Positions 28,206-36,835 of a stretch of DNA of 64,000 nt are shown here, piece by piece. The DNA lies in assembly GCF_001890765.1 (NCBI RefSeq), contig NZ_KV878783.1:4492771-4556770 (forward strand), read 5' to 3'. Source of the stretch: Spirulina major PCC 6313 (GTDB taxonomy: Bacteria; Cyanobacteriota; Cyanobacteriia; Cyanobacteriales; Spirulinaceae). Within the stretch, counting starts at the first letter, position 1; the number at the start of each line of letters is the position of its first letter. Position numbers and translations under genes: made by a program. The notes under the pieces were generated by a model that worked only from the letters and a program-made list of their open reading frames with translations, did not search any database and had not been told where the DNA came from.

Positions 28206-29918
28206 CTACGCACCACCCCAACGGGCCCGATAGGGACGAATATCCAAATGGATCAAATTCGGATAGCTGCGATAGATGCCCATACCACCGGGCCAATTAC
28301 CCAAGCGTGATGCTATTTGCCGCCCCGACATCCCAGAACGCAGCAGATCCACCGCCTCACCGGTTTTATGGCGCGAATATCTCGCCCCACCCGCTCGGCT
28401 ATTCCACGGCTCCGGCCGATACCAACTCGTCACCGTCATCGGAAAACCCCCTAAACGGGCCCGCACATCCTCCAACCGTTGCGCCAACGCCAGGATGTTA
28501 TCCACATGGGACTTATGTTTGGGAATCCGTTCACCATTGTGCAGCGCCTCCCGCCAGGTGAAATTGCCATTGGGCAAAATCGGATCACTGAGGAAAAACG
28601 TACTCGTGTAGCCGGGGAGATTGAACCCATCGCCGCGATCGTTGGTTTGGGGGGCTTCGTCCTCCGGCTCCATTTCCAGCGGCTGCCCATCTTGCCAAAT
28701 TTCGATGTGGTCGTTAAAGGCATACCAGGTATTAAACCCATTGAAGGTCACATTTAACAGCGCCGCTTTGACATGGTTGCCTTCTTCATCCCAACTGTGG
28801 AGGGGCAGTTGTTCCCCTTCTTTGATCTCGTATTTAAGATTGGCATCGGTGATCTGGCTGCTATCGACGGTGTCTTGCTTTAACACCGTGTCGCGAATAA
28901 TTTTTAACGCCAGCGTCGGGACGGGTTGGCCCATGAGCAAGCCCCAGGTTTGCGGCCCCACAATGCCATCAACGGTGATCGACTTTTGGCGTTGGAAGGT
29001 TTTCACCATTTCCGCGAGGCGATCGTCATAAATACCATCGATCGCTGCCCCCAAACGATATTCTAAATAGCGCACCGCCACCCCATCGGCATGGTTGGGG
29101 CGTAAAATCGGCTGGGACTGAATTTCATCTAAGGCTTTCCAGGTCAACACCACCGGCCGGCCCGCTGCATTAATTCCCACCAACTGGTGAAAGCGTTGGG
29201 TCGCCGATTCGGTGGCGGGGCCCGTGAGTCCATCCTCAACCAGAGCTTGATTGTTCGCGTCGGTGATTTGCAGTTGATTGAGGGCTTTTTGCAGTTTAAG
29301 CACTTGGGCATCGCTGCCTCTGGTGCTGGTACTGCCGCCGGTGCTGCCGCCGGTGCTGCCGCCGGTGCTACCGCCGGTGCTGCCGCCGGTGCTGGCTTCA
29401 TTGGGCAGTTTTCCGGCGAGGCCTTGGACGATCGCATTCACCATTGCCTCGGTGTTGTACAGCTTCATATCCTTTTCAGAATCAATGAAGCAGCATTCAA
29501 TCAAAATGGCTGGCATATTGGTAGACCGCAGCACATACAGATGGGCCCCATCTTTAACCCGCCGATTCGTAAAACCAAGCCGCACGATATTATCAAGCAC
29601 CGGCTGGGCAATTCGACGGCCCGAACTGCTAATCGCATACACTTCTGTCCCATTGGCGGAACCATTAAAGGCATTGAAGTGAATCGAAACATACACGTCA
29701 ACATTGTTGGCATTGGCGGTATTGACCCGCTTGCGGAGTGAATCCATCACACTGGTTGCACTGCTGGGCGTACAGTTGACCGCTTCATGGCCAACGGCGC
29801 GCAGTTTATTGATTACTTGTGTACCCACTTCCTTGGTGAGACGGTCTTCACTGCCATAGCGTGACGATGCACCAACGTCGGGCGGGGCATTATGTCCCAT
29901 ATCAATGCCAAACTTCAT
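28206..29918 (-). CDS. dual peptidoglycan hydrolase: amidase_3 plus M15 peptidase
   Basis: 570 residues in four parts. The N-terminal N-acetylmuramoyl-L-alanine amidase domain (about 1-178) has GIDMGHNA (zinc His), VSIHFNAF and ILIECCFIDSEKD (zinc and catalytic Glu). A repetitive STGG linker (about 178-195) is followed by two PG_binding_1-like units (about 205-330: LTGPATESATQRF, VDGIVGPQTWGLL). The C-terminal M15-type carboxypeptidase domain (about 455-570) has TSWYRPEPWN, SRHKTGEAVDL and LIHLDIRPY. It should cut both the glycan-peptide bond and peptide cross-bridges. There is no signal peptide, so export may be non-classical or the protein may act on lysis. AAGGAG precedes the ATG. Confidence 0.88.
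   Translation of the reverse strand: MKFGIDMGHNAPPDVGASSRYGSEDRLTKEVGTQVINKLRAVGHEAVNCTPSSATSVMDSLRKRVNTANANNVDVYVSIHFNAFNGSANGTEVYAISSSGRRIAQPVLDNIVRLGFTNRRVKDGAHLYVLRSTNMPAILIECCFIDSEKDMKLYNTEAMVNAIVQGLAGKLPNEASTGGSTGGSTGGSTGGSTGGSTSTRGSDAQVLKLQKALNQLQITDANNQALVEDGLTGPATESATQRFHQLVGINAAGRPVVLTWKALDEIQSQPILRPNHADGVAVRYLEYRLGAAIDGIYDDRLAEMVKTFQRQKSITVDGIVGPQTWGLLMGQPVPTLALKIIRDTVLKQDTVDSSQITDANLKYEIKEGEQLPLHSWDEEGNHVKAALLNVTFNGFNTWYAFNDHIEIWQDGQPLEMEPEDEAPQTNDRGDGFNLPGYTSTFFLSDPILPNGNFTWREALHNGERIPKHKSHVDNILALAQRLEDVRARLGGFPMTVTSWYRPEPWNSRAGGARYSRHKTGEAVDLLRSGMSGRQIASRLGNWPGGMGIYRSYPNLIHLDIRPYRARWGGA
29332..29391. repeat. 12-bp in-frame tandem repeat, five units
   Basis: Five consecutive copies of CTGCCGCCGGTG, with one C-to-A change in the fourth. 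They encode the GSTG linker of the amidase on the minus strand. Length variation between strains would be expected and would keep the frame. Confidence 0.85.
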
Positions 29919-30075
29919 GGGTTGCTCCTTATCCAGTCAATTGAGGTTAATGGGGATGAGTTGTCCGAAGACATCACAATATTAGGATTACCACGGAACC
30001 TCGGAAACAGTGTGTTGGCTTAATATCACTTTGTGCGAAATCCGTGCGTTGGGAATCGGGTGACAGGTGCGATCG

Positions 30076-30450
30076 CTACCAATTCAACGCCTCCACAATC
30101 AAATCCCCCAACAACACCGGATCAAACGGCTTCGTGAGCACCGCCTTCACCCCCAATTCTGCATAGCGGCGCTGTTCAGCCGCCTGCACCTTCGCCGTCA
30201 GAAAAATCACCGGAATTTCCTGAGTCTTTGAATCAGCCTGTAATAGCTCCCAGGTGGCAGGGCCATCAAGATCGGGCATCATCACATCCAGCAAAATCGC
30301 ATCCGGCATCTGATCACAGGCCAACTGAAACCCTTCGGTTCCCGATGGTGCAGTAATCACTTCCCAGTCTTGATTAATTTCTAAGCTCAGTTGAGCGACT
30401 GCTCGAATATCTGCTTCATCATCAATAATTAGAATTTTGCGAGTTCCCAT
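30076..30450 (-). CDS. single-domain response regulator (CheY-like)
   Basis: A 124-residue receiver domain with all phosphorylation residues: the acidic pair in LIIDDEADI, the phospho-acceptor Asp in AILLDVMMPDLDG, Thr in VIFLTAK, and Lys in VLTKPFDP. It has no output domain, so it acts by protein contact or as a phosphorelay intermediate. A second, degenerate receiver gene lies 132 bp upstream on the same strand. Confidence 0.9.
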   Translation of the reverse strand: MGTRKILIIDDEADIRAVAQLSLEINQDWEVITAPSGTEGFQLACDQMPDAILLDVMMPDLDGPATWELLQADSKTQEIPVIFLTAKVQAAEQRRYAELGVKAVLTKPFDPVLLGDLIVEALNW

Positions 30451-30582
30451 GGTTTAACGCTCAATAGCCCCAAGGATAGAATTGTACCAAGCTTGGTCAA
30501 ATTCCTTGCAGGTCTAGGCAACTGTATTACTGTAGACACTCGATCGTGACGGGGGAAATCGATTGGCCCCTCTAGCTTTGCC

Positions 30583-31056
30583 CTAGGGGAGCCAATCGAG
30601 CAGTAATTGGGTCACTTGCTGACAGTCAAAGGGTTTGGGAATAATGCCATAAATCCCCATTTCCCCTAGGGCCTGGCAGTCACTGGCCCGAACGCGATCC
30701 AACATGACGGCTAAAACGATGTTGTGTTGGGTCGTTAACTGCTGAAAGCATTTGAGGAGCTTATGTTCAAGGGACAGGGTAAAGGGCAGATTCAAGAGGA
30801 TGACTTTGGGCATCAAGATGGGAATCAGAGCAAGCCCTTCATCATAGGAATGGGTTAAATAGACCTGCCATGTCGTTGTCAGTTCTAGGCTGGTTTGGAT
30901 AATGGCGCGGATATCCGGTTCAGGCTCAATCACTAAAATGTCACAGGCAGGGGTGAGGGCATGGTCAGAGAGCACAGGACAATGAGATGGCTGGAAAGGA
31001 AACCGGCAATAGGGGGGGCTAGTCGTTGCGGAAATCATTAAATCCTTCTTCCTCAT
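30583..31056 (-). CDS. degenerate receiver-domain protein (no phospho-acceptor Asp)
   Basis: A 157-residue protein with a receiver fold from about residue 36 (CDILVIEPEPDIRAIIQTSLEL). At the phospho-acceptor position the sequence is VILLNLPF, with Asn 89 replacing Asp. The acidic pair is replaced by EPEPD, while the conserved Lys is kept (IPKPFDC, K141). It is therefore probably an atypical receiver that works without aspartyl phosphorylation. The 35-residue N-terminal extension is not conserved in receivers. An ATG at 31038 is an alternative start with a closer GAAGGA site. It is adjacent to an intact receiver gene. Confidence 0.8.
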   Translation of the reverse strand: MRKKDLMISATTSPPYCRFPFQPSHCPVLSDHALTPACDILVIEPEPDIRAIIQTSLELTTTWQVYLTHSYDEGLALIPILMPKVILLNLPFTLSLEHKLLKCFQQLTTQHNIVLAVMLDRVRASDCQALGEMGIYGIIPKPFDCQQVTQLLLDWLP

Positions 31057-31335
31057 CTCCCTAATGACTAGATTGGATGGCTTACGTCAGGAACTGGATG
31101 TAACACTCGTCACGATTCAATGTAATAAAGGTCACAATAGGGGCAAAGTTGTGAAAATCCTGTGAAGATGATGGGAAAATAGGGCCAAATTGATGTTGCG
31201 CTGTGTTGTTTTTGGCGTGGGTGTGATAATCCCATTGAGGCGACCTGGGGCTAGGGTTGGTTATGGGTGAGAGCGTCTTTTGTCTCCCGTGGGAAGCGGC
31301 GGCGGGAAAGGATGTCACGTTTAAGGGGTGCCGTC

Positions 31336-31734
31336 ATGTCAGATCAGAATACGCTTTTGACCCAAAAGGTGGCCGCAGGTTTGCTGCTGTGGTTGTTTTT
31401 TGGGATCTCGTTGACGACGTTGGGCTATCCGTTGCTGTTGAATATTGTGGTGGGGGCGATCGCAGGTGGTGCAGGGATTTGGATCATCACCTGGTGGCAC
31501 GACACCAGCCCGCCCACCCTGTCCGAAGACACCAGCGAAGAAAGTACCTGGGGGTTTAGCTCCCTGTCTCCCCTCGTGCCCAATCGTCGTAACACCCATG
31601 CCCCCGGCATTGAAGAAGCCCAACGATTGCGCATCGAAGCCGAAGCCCGCCGCCGCCAAAACCCTAACCGCCGCCGCCAATTTTTCGCGATTCCGAGGGT
31701 CTTTCGCCGTCGAGGTCGGAGCCGCCGCCGTTAG
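31336..31734 (+). CDS. small two-helix membrane protein with basic tail
   Basis: A 132-residue protein. Two transmembrane segments (AAGLLLWLFFGISLTTLGYPLL at about 10-32, NIVVGAIAGGAGIWIITWW) are followed by a Ser/Pro-rich part, a short Glu/Ala/Arg helix (EEAQRLRIEAEARRRQ) and a very basic Arg-rich end. The ATG at 31336 has AAGGGG 8 bp upstream and is preferred to one at 31267. The basic cytoplasmic tail could bind nucleic acid or lipid, but the function is unknown. Confidence 0.65.
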   Translation: MSDQNTLLTQKVAAGLLLWLFFGISLTTLGYPLLLNIVVGAIAGGAGIWIITWWHDTSPPTLSEDTSEESTWGFSSLSPLVPNRRNTHAPGIEEAQRLRIEAEARRRQNPNRRRQFFAIPRVFRRRGRSRRR

Positions 31735-31901
31735 GGAAAATCCTGGAAATATCCGGTGCTTTCGGCTCTGAAGTCAGAGAATCCAACAGGTTCACCCGAA
31801 ACTTTTTTAAAATGGTTAGGAGAACGGAGCCACCCATGCATAGATTATGGGTACTTCGTCCCGATGGGTTCTTTGGGAACCGTTGTAGTTAAGGAGATTG
31901 A

Positions 31902-32861
31902 ATGTTTAAGACTGTATATCAGGCAACTCGGCGAATACGCTTTTTAAAATCCATTGTCGTCATTGGCTTAATTGTCTTACTCAGCTTTGGCCCTGCGTCC
32001 GATGCGTTGGCGGCTCGGAGTGGGGGACGGATGGGCGGTGGCTCGTTTCGGATGCCCAGTCGTTCGCTGCCGAGTCGTTCTGCACCGATGAGTCCGGCGG
32101 GGGGCGGCTACGCACCGCGAGGCATGGGTGGCGGGTTTGGTTTTCCGTTTCTGATTCCGTTTTTCGGGTTTGGGGGCGGCTTTGGTGGGCTGTTCACGAT
32201 TGTGATCGGTTTGGCGTTGGTGAATTTCATTGTCAATGCGTTCCGCAATAGTGGCTTTGGTGGTGCGGAGGGCGATCGCACTCCCTCAAAAGTCTCCGTG
32301 GCCAAAGTCCAAGTGGGCCTCCTCGGCTCCGCCCAAGGCCTCAAAACGGAACTCGAACAATTAGCCCAGAACGCCGACACCGGCACGGCCAACGGCCGCG
32401 CCAATGTCCTCCAAGCCACCAGCTTAGCGATTCTCCGCCATCCGGAACTGTGGGTCTACGGGGCCGCAGAGTCGCAATACACCGCCCTCGAAGCGGCCGA
32501 GTCCACCTTTAACCAATTGGCCCTCACCGAACGCAGCAAGTTCACCGCTGAAACCCTGTCCAATGTAGACAGTGCCCTCCAACAATTGGAACTCCAAGTC
32601 AAGACCCCACAGGAGGCCTTAGTGGAGCAAGGCGAAGTGGGAGAATATCTAGTTGCGACGATTATTGTGGGAGCCGTGGGCAAGCTGGATTTACCTAAAG
32701 TGACCGATGGGGACAGCCTCAAAACGGTCGTGCAGCAGCTTGGCAGTGTGGGAGGCGATCGCCTTTTGGCCGTCGAAATTCTTTGGACACCCCAAGCCGA
32801 CGGCGATACCCTGTCCACGGACGACATTTTGGCCAACTATCCCAACTTGACCCTGATTTAA
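31902..32861 (+). CDS. DUF1517 family membrane protein
   Basis: A 319-residue protein with a first hydrophobic segment (SIVVIGLIVLLSFGPASDALA, possible signal or anchor). A low-complexity region rich in Gly, Ser, Arg and Pro follows (SGGRMGGGSFRMPSRS). A second hydrophobic stretch is GFPFLIPFFGFGGGFGGLFTIVIGLALVNFIV. The C-terminal DUF1517 domain (about 130-319) includes VAKVQVGLLGSAQGLKTEL and EYLVATIIVGAVGKLDLP. The family is found in cyanobacteria and plastids, without an assigned reaction. AAGGAG 10 bp before the ATG fixes the start. A strong terminator follows. Confidence 0.85.
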   Translation: MFKTVYQATRRIRFLKSIVVIGLIVLLSFGPASDALAARSGGRMGGGSFRMPSRSLPSRSAPMSPAGGGYAPRGMGGGFGFPFLIPFFGFGGGFGGLFTIVIGLALVNFIVNAFRNSGFGGAEGDRTPSKVSVAKVQVGLLGSAQGLKTELEQLAQNADTGTANGRANVLQATSLAILRHPELWVYGAAESQYTALEAAESTFNQLALTERSKFTAETLSNVDSALQQLELQVKTPQEALVEQGEVGEYLVATIIVGAVGKLDLPKVTDGDSLKTVVQQLGSVGGDRLLAVEILWTPQADGDTLSTDDILANYPNLTLI

Positions 32862-32924
32862 CTGCAAGATTTAACTGCAAATTGATGCCTCAGACTTGGC
32901 CGTCCGGTCAACCTCTGTTCACAG

Positions 32925-32962
32925 TCAAAACCCCCCGATCAATCATGATCGGGGGGTTTTGA
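32925..32962. terminator. strong bidirectional terminator
   Basis: A 16-bp perfect stem, TCAAAACCCCCCGATC and its complement with loop AATCAT, contains runs of A and T at its base. It ends the DUF1517 transcript. Confidence 0.9.
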
Positions 32963-33079
32963 TGATGCGGAACGCGAGACTTGAACTAGGCTAATGCCGT
33001 TCATATCGTCCGAAACGCTTGAGAACATGTCACCCTAACCATCTACCGGAATCTACCAATTAATCAATCTGGTAGATAA

Positions 33080-33421
33080 ATGGTAGACACTAATGCAACG
33101 AAAAACGGTAAATCTAACGACGATACCCCCATTAGTAAATCTAATGAATACAAGGGGTATGCTGATACACTTGAACTCTACAAGCGTAAGGCTAAGGATT
33201 GTCCCAAGGGGGTACGTTTGAAACTGCAAAAATCTAAATTTTTGATGATTCAATTCATTAACCCTGATACAGACAAAATCACGGTTAAGTCTAGCGGTGA
33301 ACAATTTGATGACGCTGGCATTATTAACGCTGTAGATAAATGTTGGAAAATTAGTCAAGCGTTAACAGAGTTTACCGTTAGCGGGGATTTCTGGAATTGG
33401 TATGAGGAAACGATACTATAG
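33080..33421 (+). pseudogene. possible N-terminal fragment of a tyrosine integrase
   Basis: 113 residues beginning MVDTNATKNGKSND. The middle (VRLKLQKSKFLMIQF...INAVDKCWKISQALTEFTVSGDFWNWYE) resembles the arm-type DNA-binding region that opens many cyanobacterial tyrosine integrases, which typically run into a GDFD..Y segment. No catalytic Arg/His/Tyr region follows, and the frame ends exactly where IS4-family sequence begins. I infer an integrase truncated by that insertion. The location 1 kb from a tRNA gene, with short GGTAGA/TCTACC sites around both, fits a site-specific element. The family call is weak; a small hypothetical gene is the alternative. Confidence 0.4.
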
Positions 33422-33423
33422 CG

Positions 33424-33905
33424 TTTTCGTGACTCATGAGGCAAGTGGATCAATACCCCTTCTGGTATTCCTATGAACAAATCTATGCCACTGAAGAGCT
33501 TGACTTGATGCCATCCTTCCTCCCAGAGTAGCTTACTGGTTAAGGCGACAATCGTTGAGTCTAGGGGAAACATTGTCAACCGTTTTAGGTTGCTCCCTTT
33601 CTGCTTTTTTTGCTCCTTCTTCAGGTCTTCATACAAGTCGATGAATATCTTTTTTCTCTCAACTTACTCGCTTTGGAAAACGTAGATATATCCATCCCTA
33701 TTCCTCGGTTGTTCAACCTTTTGAATAGGTCTCTCATACTAGTTACGCTCTGATCCATGGCAAAGGATAACCATGTTGATACAAAAGTTTGCGTATTGAG
33801 GACTGGATAATCATCTTGCGGCAGTTTTCCGAGATGTTTTTTGACGATTGCAGGGAAATTAGATAAAATGGTTCTAACTTTTTTATTGGATTTACAAGCT
33901 CTCAT
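33424..33905 (-). pseudogene. truncated, frameshifted IS4-family transposase
   Basis: The first segment (from 33905, MRACKSNKKVRTILSNFPAIVKKHLG, then QSVTSMRDLFKRLNNRG) continues in another frame after the A6 run at 33650-33655. The second segment reads IFIDLYEDLKKEQ and then LTMFPLDSTIVALTSKLLW...HQVKLFSG. PLDSTIV...LTSKLLW..G.HQVKLF is the first catalytic-Asp region of IS4-type DDE transposases. The remaining two-thirds, with the second Asp and the Glu, is missing. The junction at about 33421 abuts the end of the integrase-like fragment. The product cannot be active. Confidence 0.75.
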
Positions 33906-34394
33906 TTTACTAAATTGAGAGCTTCTTTTTTTGTTTTTCTTCTGGCATTCAACACTTCTGCATTTAAGGAATTCAGAAATAGGTGTACACCCTCAAAGAT
34001 TGGGGGTGTTTTTTTTGCGATCGCTGTTGTGGTCGTTACCAGATGATTGTCCTGTAACCGCGTTAGCTGTCCCACAGAGAGACATTCCCTCTGGCAACAA
34101 AGAAGAATGGGTCACAGACTAGCGAACACAGTCGATGGGGTAAGCGTAGGCACGGAATGGACGTAGGGAATGAGTACCGTAGCGACCGTTAACGGTGTGA
34201 GTGTCTGTGATACGCTCTCCCACTGCCTGAGAGAATGCCTCTGATTCATCATCGGTGCTTATTCCCTGTACCACTGGTAGCGTCTACCAGATTACCAATG
34301 GGTATAATGGGCTTAGTAGATTTTTGGTAGATGGCAAAAAAAATAGCCCTAGCAAATCGCTAGAACTATTGACCTTAAAGGGTTTACTGTTTAT
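33906..34394. other. gap between the IS4 remnant and tRNA-Leu
   Basis: 489 bp with no supported gene. Two terminator-like hairpins are present: AAGCTCTCA/TGAGAGCTT at 33897-33924 followed by a T-rich run, and ACACCC/GGGTGT at 33987-34009 followed by eight T. Near the tRNA, GGTAGA/TCTACC hexamers occur at 34283 and 34326, matching those at 33043, 33053, 33072 and 33083. They could be recombinase arm sites. Confidence 0.5.
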
Positions 34395-34474
34395 GCGGAT
34401 GGCGAGACTCGAACTCGCACGGGCAAGCCACACGCCCCTCAAGCGTGCGTGTCTACCAATTCCACCACATCCGC
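34395..34474 (-). tRNA. tRNA-Leu (anticodon GAG)
   Basis: An 80-nt cloverleaf on the minus strand. The acceptor stem is GCGGATG/CATCCGC, the D-loop region is TGGAATTGGTAGAC, and the anticodon stem is CACGC/GCGTG with loop TTGAGGG (GAG anticodon). The variable arm is short (GGCTTGCC) and the T arm is GCGAG-TTCGAGT-CTCGC. CCA is not encoded. The tRNA appears to be an integration target, with mobile-element remnants within 1.4 kb of its 3' side. Confidence 0.95.
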
Positions 34475-34592
34475 TTTTGGTTGCAGTCAACTTTCGTCAA
34501 CGAGAAACTAGCATAACACAAGTTTTCTGCAATGACAAAGCCCTTTTTTGTTACGGTAGAGGGTGGAATTTGGATGGCTGAGGACGAAATCT

Positions 34593-36044
34593 GTGACTGT
34601 ACGAGTACGAATTGCACCAAGCCCGACCGGGAATCTCCACATCGGAACGGCTCGAACGGCTGTGTTTAACTGGCTGTATGCCCGTCGCCAGGGGGGGACG
34701 TTTATTCTCCGGATTGAAGATACGGATACGGAGCGATCGCGCCCTGAATACACCGAAAATATTCTCAGCGGTTTGCAATGGCTGGGGTTGCAGTGGGACG
34801 AAGGCCCGATCCACCAATCCGATCGCCTCGATCACTATCGCCAAGCGGTGCAAACCCTGCTGGACAAGGGCCTCGCCTATCGTTGCTATTGCACGCCGGA
34901 GGAGTTGAATGCGTTGCGCGATCGCCAAAAAGCCCAAAGCCAAGCCCCCCGCTACGACAACCGCCACCGCACCCTCACCCCCGACCAAGAAGCTGAATTT
35001 GTCGCCGCTGGGCGCAAGCCGGTGATCCGCTTCAAAATTGACGACGATCGCCAAATCATTTGGGAGGATCAGGTGCGGGGCAAAATGGTGTGGCAGGGGC
35101 GCGACCTGGGCGGCGATATGGTGATTGCCCGGACTCCGGCGGGGGATGAACCCTTTGGGCAACCCCTCTATAACTTGGCGGTGGTGGTGGATGATCTGGA
35201 GATGCAGATCAGCAATGTGATTCGCGGTGAAGACCACATCGCCAACACCGCCAAGCAAATCTTGCTTTACGAAGCCCTCAGCGGGACAGTGCCGACGTTT
35301 GCCCATACGCCGCTGATTCTCAACACCGAAGGGCGCAAGCTCTCGAAACGGGACGGGGTTACGTCCATTGATGATTTTCGGGATTTGGGTTTTACGGCAG
35401 CGGCGATCGCTAACTATATGTGTCTCCTCGGCTGGACTCCCCCGGATTCAACCCAGGAACTGTTTACCCTAGACGAAGCTGCCGCCCAATTTGACCTCGA
35501 TCGCGTCAACAAGGCCGGGGCCAAATTCGACTGGGACAAACTCGATTGGATCAACAGCCAATACCTCCACAGTATGCCCATCCCTGAACTCACGGATCTG
35601 CTCATCCCCCACTGGCAACAGGCGGGCTACGCCATTGACCCCCAAGATCGGGACTGGCTCGAACAACTCACCGCCCTCGTGGCTCCCAGCTTGACCCGCT
35701 TACCCGATGCCGTCGCTGAAGCGCAACTCCTCTTTGGGGACAGCCTCAGTTTTGATGAAAAAGCCACCGCCCACCTTCAACAAGCGGGCGTGAAAGAAAT
35801 CATCACCGCCGTTCTTGATGCCCTCAACAGTGAGGAAGAGTTCAGCCTCGACCGTGCCAAGGCCTTAGTGAACACCGTGACCAAAACGGCCAACGTCAAA
35901 AAAGGGTTGGTGATGAAGTCGATGCGGGCGGCGTTAACCGGGGCATTGCAAGGCCCGGACTTGATGCAATCTTGGGTGTTGCTCCATCAGCAGGGGCGCG
36001 ATCGCACCCGTCTCCAGCAAACCCTCGCCCATCTTGAAGCCTAA
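34593..36044 (+). CDS. gltX: glutamyl-tRNA synthetase
   Basis: A class Ib synthetase that charges tRNA-Glu, and in cyanobacteria also tRNA-Gln for later amidation. Its product Glu-tRNA also feeds tetrapyrrole synthesis. [17 protein letters not shown] (HIGH-type motif at about 15-18) and GRKLSKRDG (KMSKS-type, about 249-253) are clear. I start it at the GTG at 34593 ([13 protein letters not shown]), which has GAGGA 8 bp upstream and matches the usual N-terminus. An ATG at 34563 would add ten unrelated residues. The length of 483 residues is normal. Confidence 0.96.
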   Translation: MTVRVRIAPSPTGNLHIGTARTAVFNWLYARRQGGTFILRIEDTDTERSRPEYTENILSGLQWLGLQWDEGPIHQSDRLDHYRQAVQTLLDKGLAYRCYCTPEELNALRDRQKAQSQAPRYDNRHRTLTPDQEAEFVAAGRKPVIRFKIDDDRQIIWEDQVRGKMVWQGRDLGGDMVIARTPAGDEPFGQPLYNLAVVVDDLEMQISNVIRGEDHIANTAKQILLYEALSGTVPTFAHTPLILNTEGRKLSKRDGVTSIDDFRDLGFTAAAIANYMCLLGWTPPDSTQELFTLDEAAAQFDLDRVNKAGAKFDWDKLDWINSQYLHSMPIPELTDLLIPHWQQAGYAIDPQDRDWLEQLTALVAPSLTRLPDAVAEAQLLFGDSLSFDEKATAHLQQAGVKEIITAVLDALNSEEEFSLDRAKALVNTVTKTANVKKGLVMKSMRAALTGALQGPDLMQSWVLLHQQGRDRTRLQQTLAHLEA

Positions 36045-36052
36045 TGTCCCCC

Positions 36053-36085
36053 AGGAACGCTTAACCCAGCGCGTTAAGCGTTCCT
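36053..36085 (+). terminator. hairpin after gltX
   Basis: The 12-bp perfect stem AGGAACGCTTAA / TTAAGCGTTCCT has a 9-nt loop and starts 8 bp after the gltX stop. No T-run follows, so it may be a processing or attenuation hairpin between gltX and the ferredoxin-like gene. Confidence 0.55.
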
Positions 36086-36109
36086 GCTGTTCACTCCTTG
36101 TCGATTACC

Positions 36110-36520
36110 ATGAACTCGCCTCAAGCCGCCGACCTCACCCCCATTATCGAATCCCTTGGCATTCCGCAGATTCAGCGCCATCTATTCCTCTGTACTGACC
36201 CAACAAAGCCGAAATGTTGCCCCAAAGAGGATAGCCTCACCGCCTGGAATTATTTAAAAAAGCGGCTTCAGGAGCTTGGCCTCGATCGCCCCACCGAACT
36301 TCGCCCGGACTGCATTTTCCGCACCAAAGCCGACTGCTTACGAGTCTGTACCCAGGGGCCGATTTTACTCGTCTATCCCGATGGGGTGTGGTATCGCAAC
36401 GCCATGCCGGAGGTGATTGAGGAGATTATTCAACGCCATGTGCTCAAGGGGGAAGTGGTGGCAGAGTATGCGATCGCTCAACATCCCCTCCCCGATCCAC
36501 CGCCCTCACCCTCCGTATGA
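36110..36520 (+). CDS. thioredoxin-like [2Fe-2S] ferredoxin domain protein
   Basis: 136 residues. The pattern HLFLCTDPTKPKCCPKEDSL, then CIFRTKADCLRVCTQGPILLVYPDGVWY, is that of thioredoxin-like 2Fe-2S ferredoxins: the cluster cysteines are in the LC..., CC, DCL and C-x-QGP regions. Cyanobacterial members are small electron carriers of mostly unassigned role. The start ATG at 36110 (MNSPQAADL) is preferred over the TTG at 36098. A Pro/Ser-rich tail ends it. It lies 65 bp after gltX. Confidence 0.85.
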   Translation: MNSPQAADLTPIIESLGIPQIQRHLFLCTDPTKPKCCPKEDSLTAWNYLKKRLQELGLDRPTELRPDCIFRTKADCLRVCTQGPILLVYPDGVWYRNAMPEVIEEIIQRHVLKGEVVAEYAIAQHPLPDPPPSPSV

Positions 36521-36835
36521 TCCCGGTATAATTGCCTCATCAACAATTAACAGGTCTACGCGATAATGAAGAAAGGTGATAGATATAGCGCACTAGCCAA
36601 GGCAGTTAGGATATTCAGAAACTCTGAAACAAGGGGCTTAAGCCCCTTGTCTGTTCTCAAAAATTTGTCCACTGCTCTCAATCCCCATTGACCAGTGATC
36701 TTCAAGAGTATTCTTCAGAATTTCAGTGATTAATGGTTTGACGCAGAGATGAACCGATATCCATTCATCACCATTCAGGGTTAATTTCACATCATCTTCG
36801 CAACACAATCACAACATTGACAGAGGGTCAGAATC
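36521..36835. other. intergenic region upstream of the LuxR-type regulator
   Basis: 315 bp with no gene. It contains the palindrome at 36629-36650. The downstream 180 bp are AT-rich and presumably hold the promoter of the regulator. Confidence 0.5.
36629..36653 (+). terminator. palindromic terminator-like hairpin
   Basis: A 22-bp perfect palindrome, ACAAGGGGCTT and its complement, followed by CTGTTCTC. It is nearly identical to the leuS terminator at 4398-4417 and probably ends the gltX/ferredoxin transcript. Confidence 0.6.

Noticed and set aside
29332-29391. A CRISPR-like array
   Set aside because: The five 12-bp units are contiguous with no spacers and encode a linker. No CRISPR array or cas gene was seen in the window.
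34551-35306. A 251-codon minus-strand frame opposite gltX
   Set aside because: Antisense to a clear synthetase gene with intact HIGH-type and KMSKS-type motifs.
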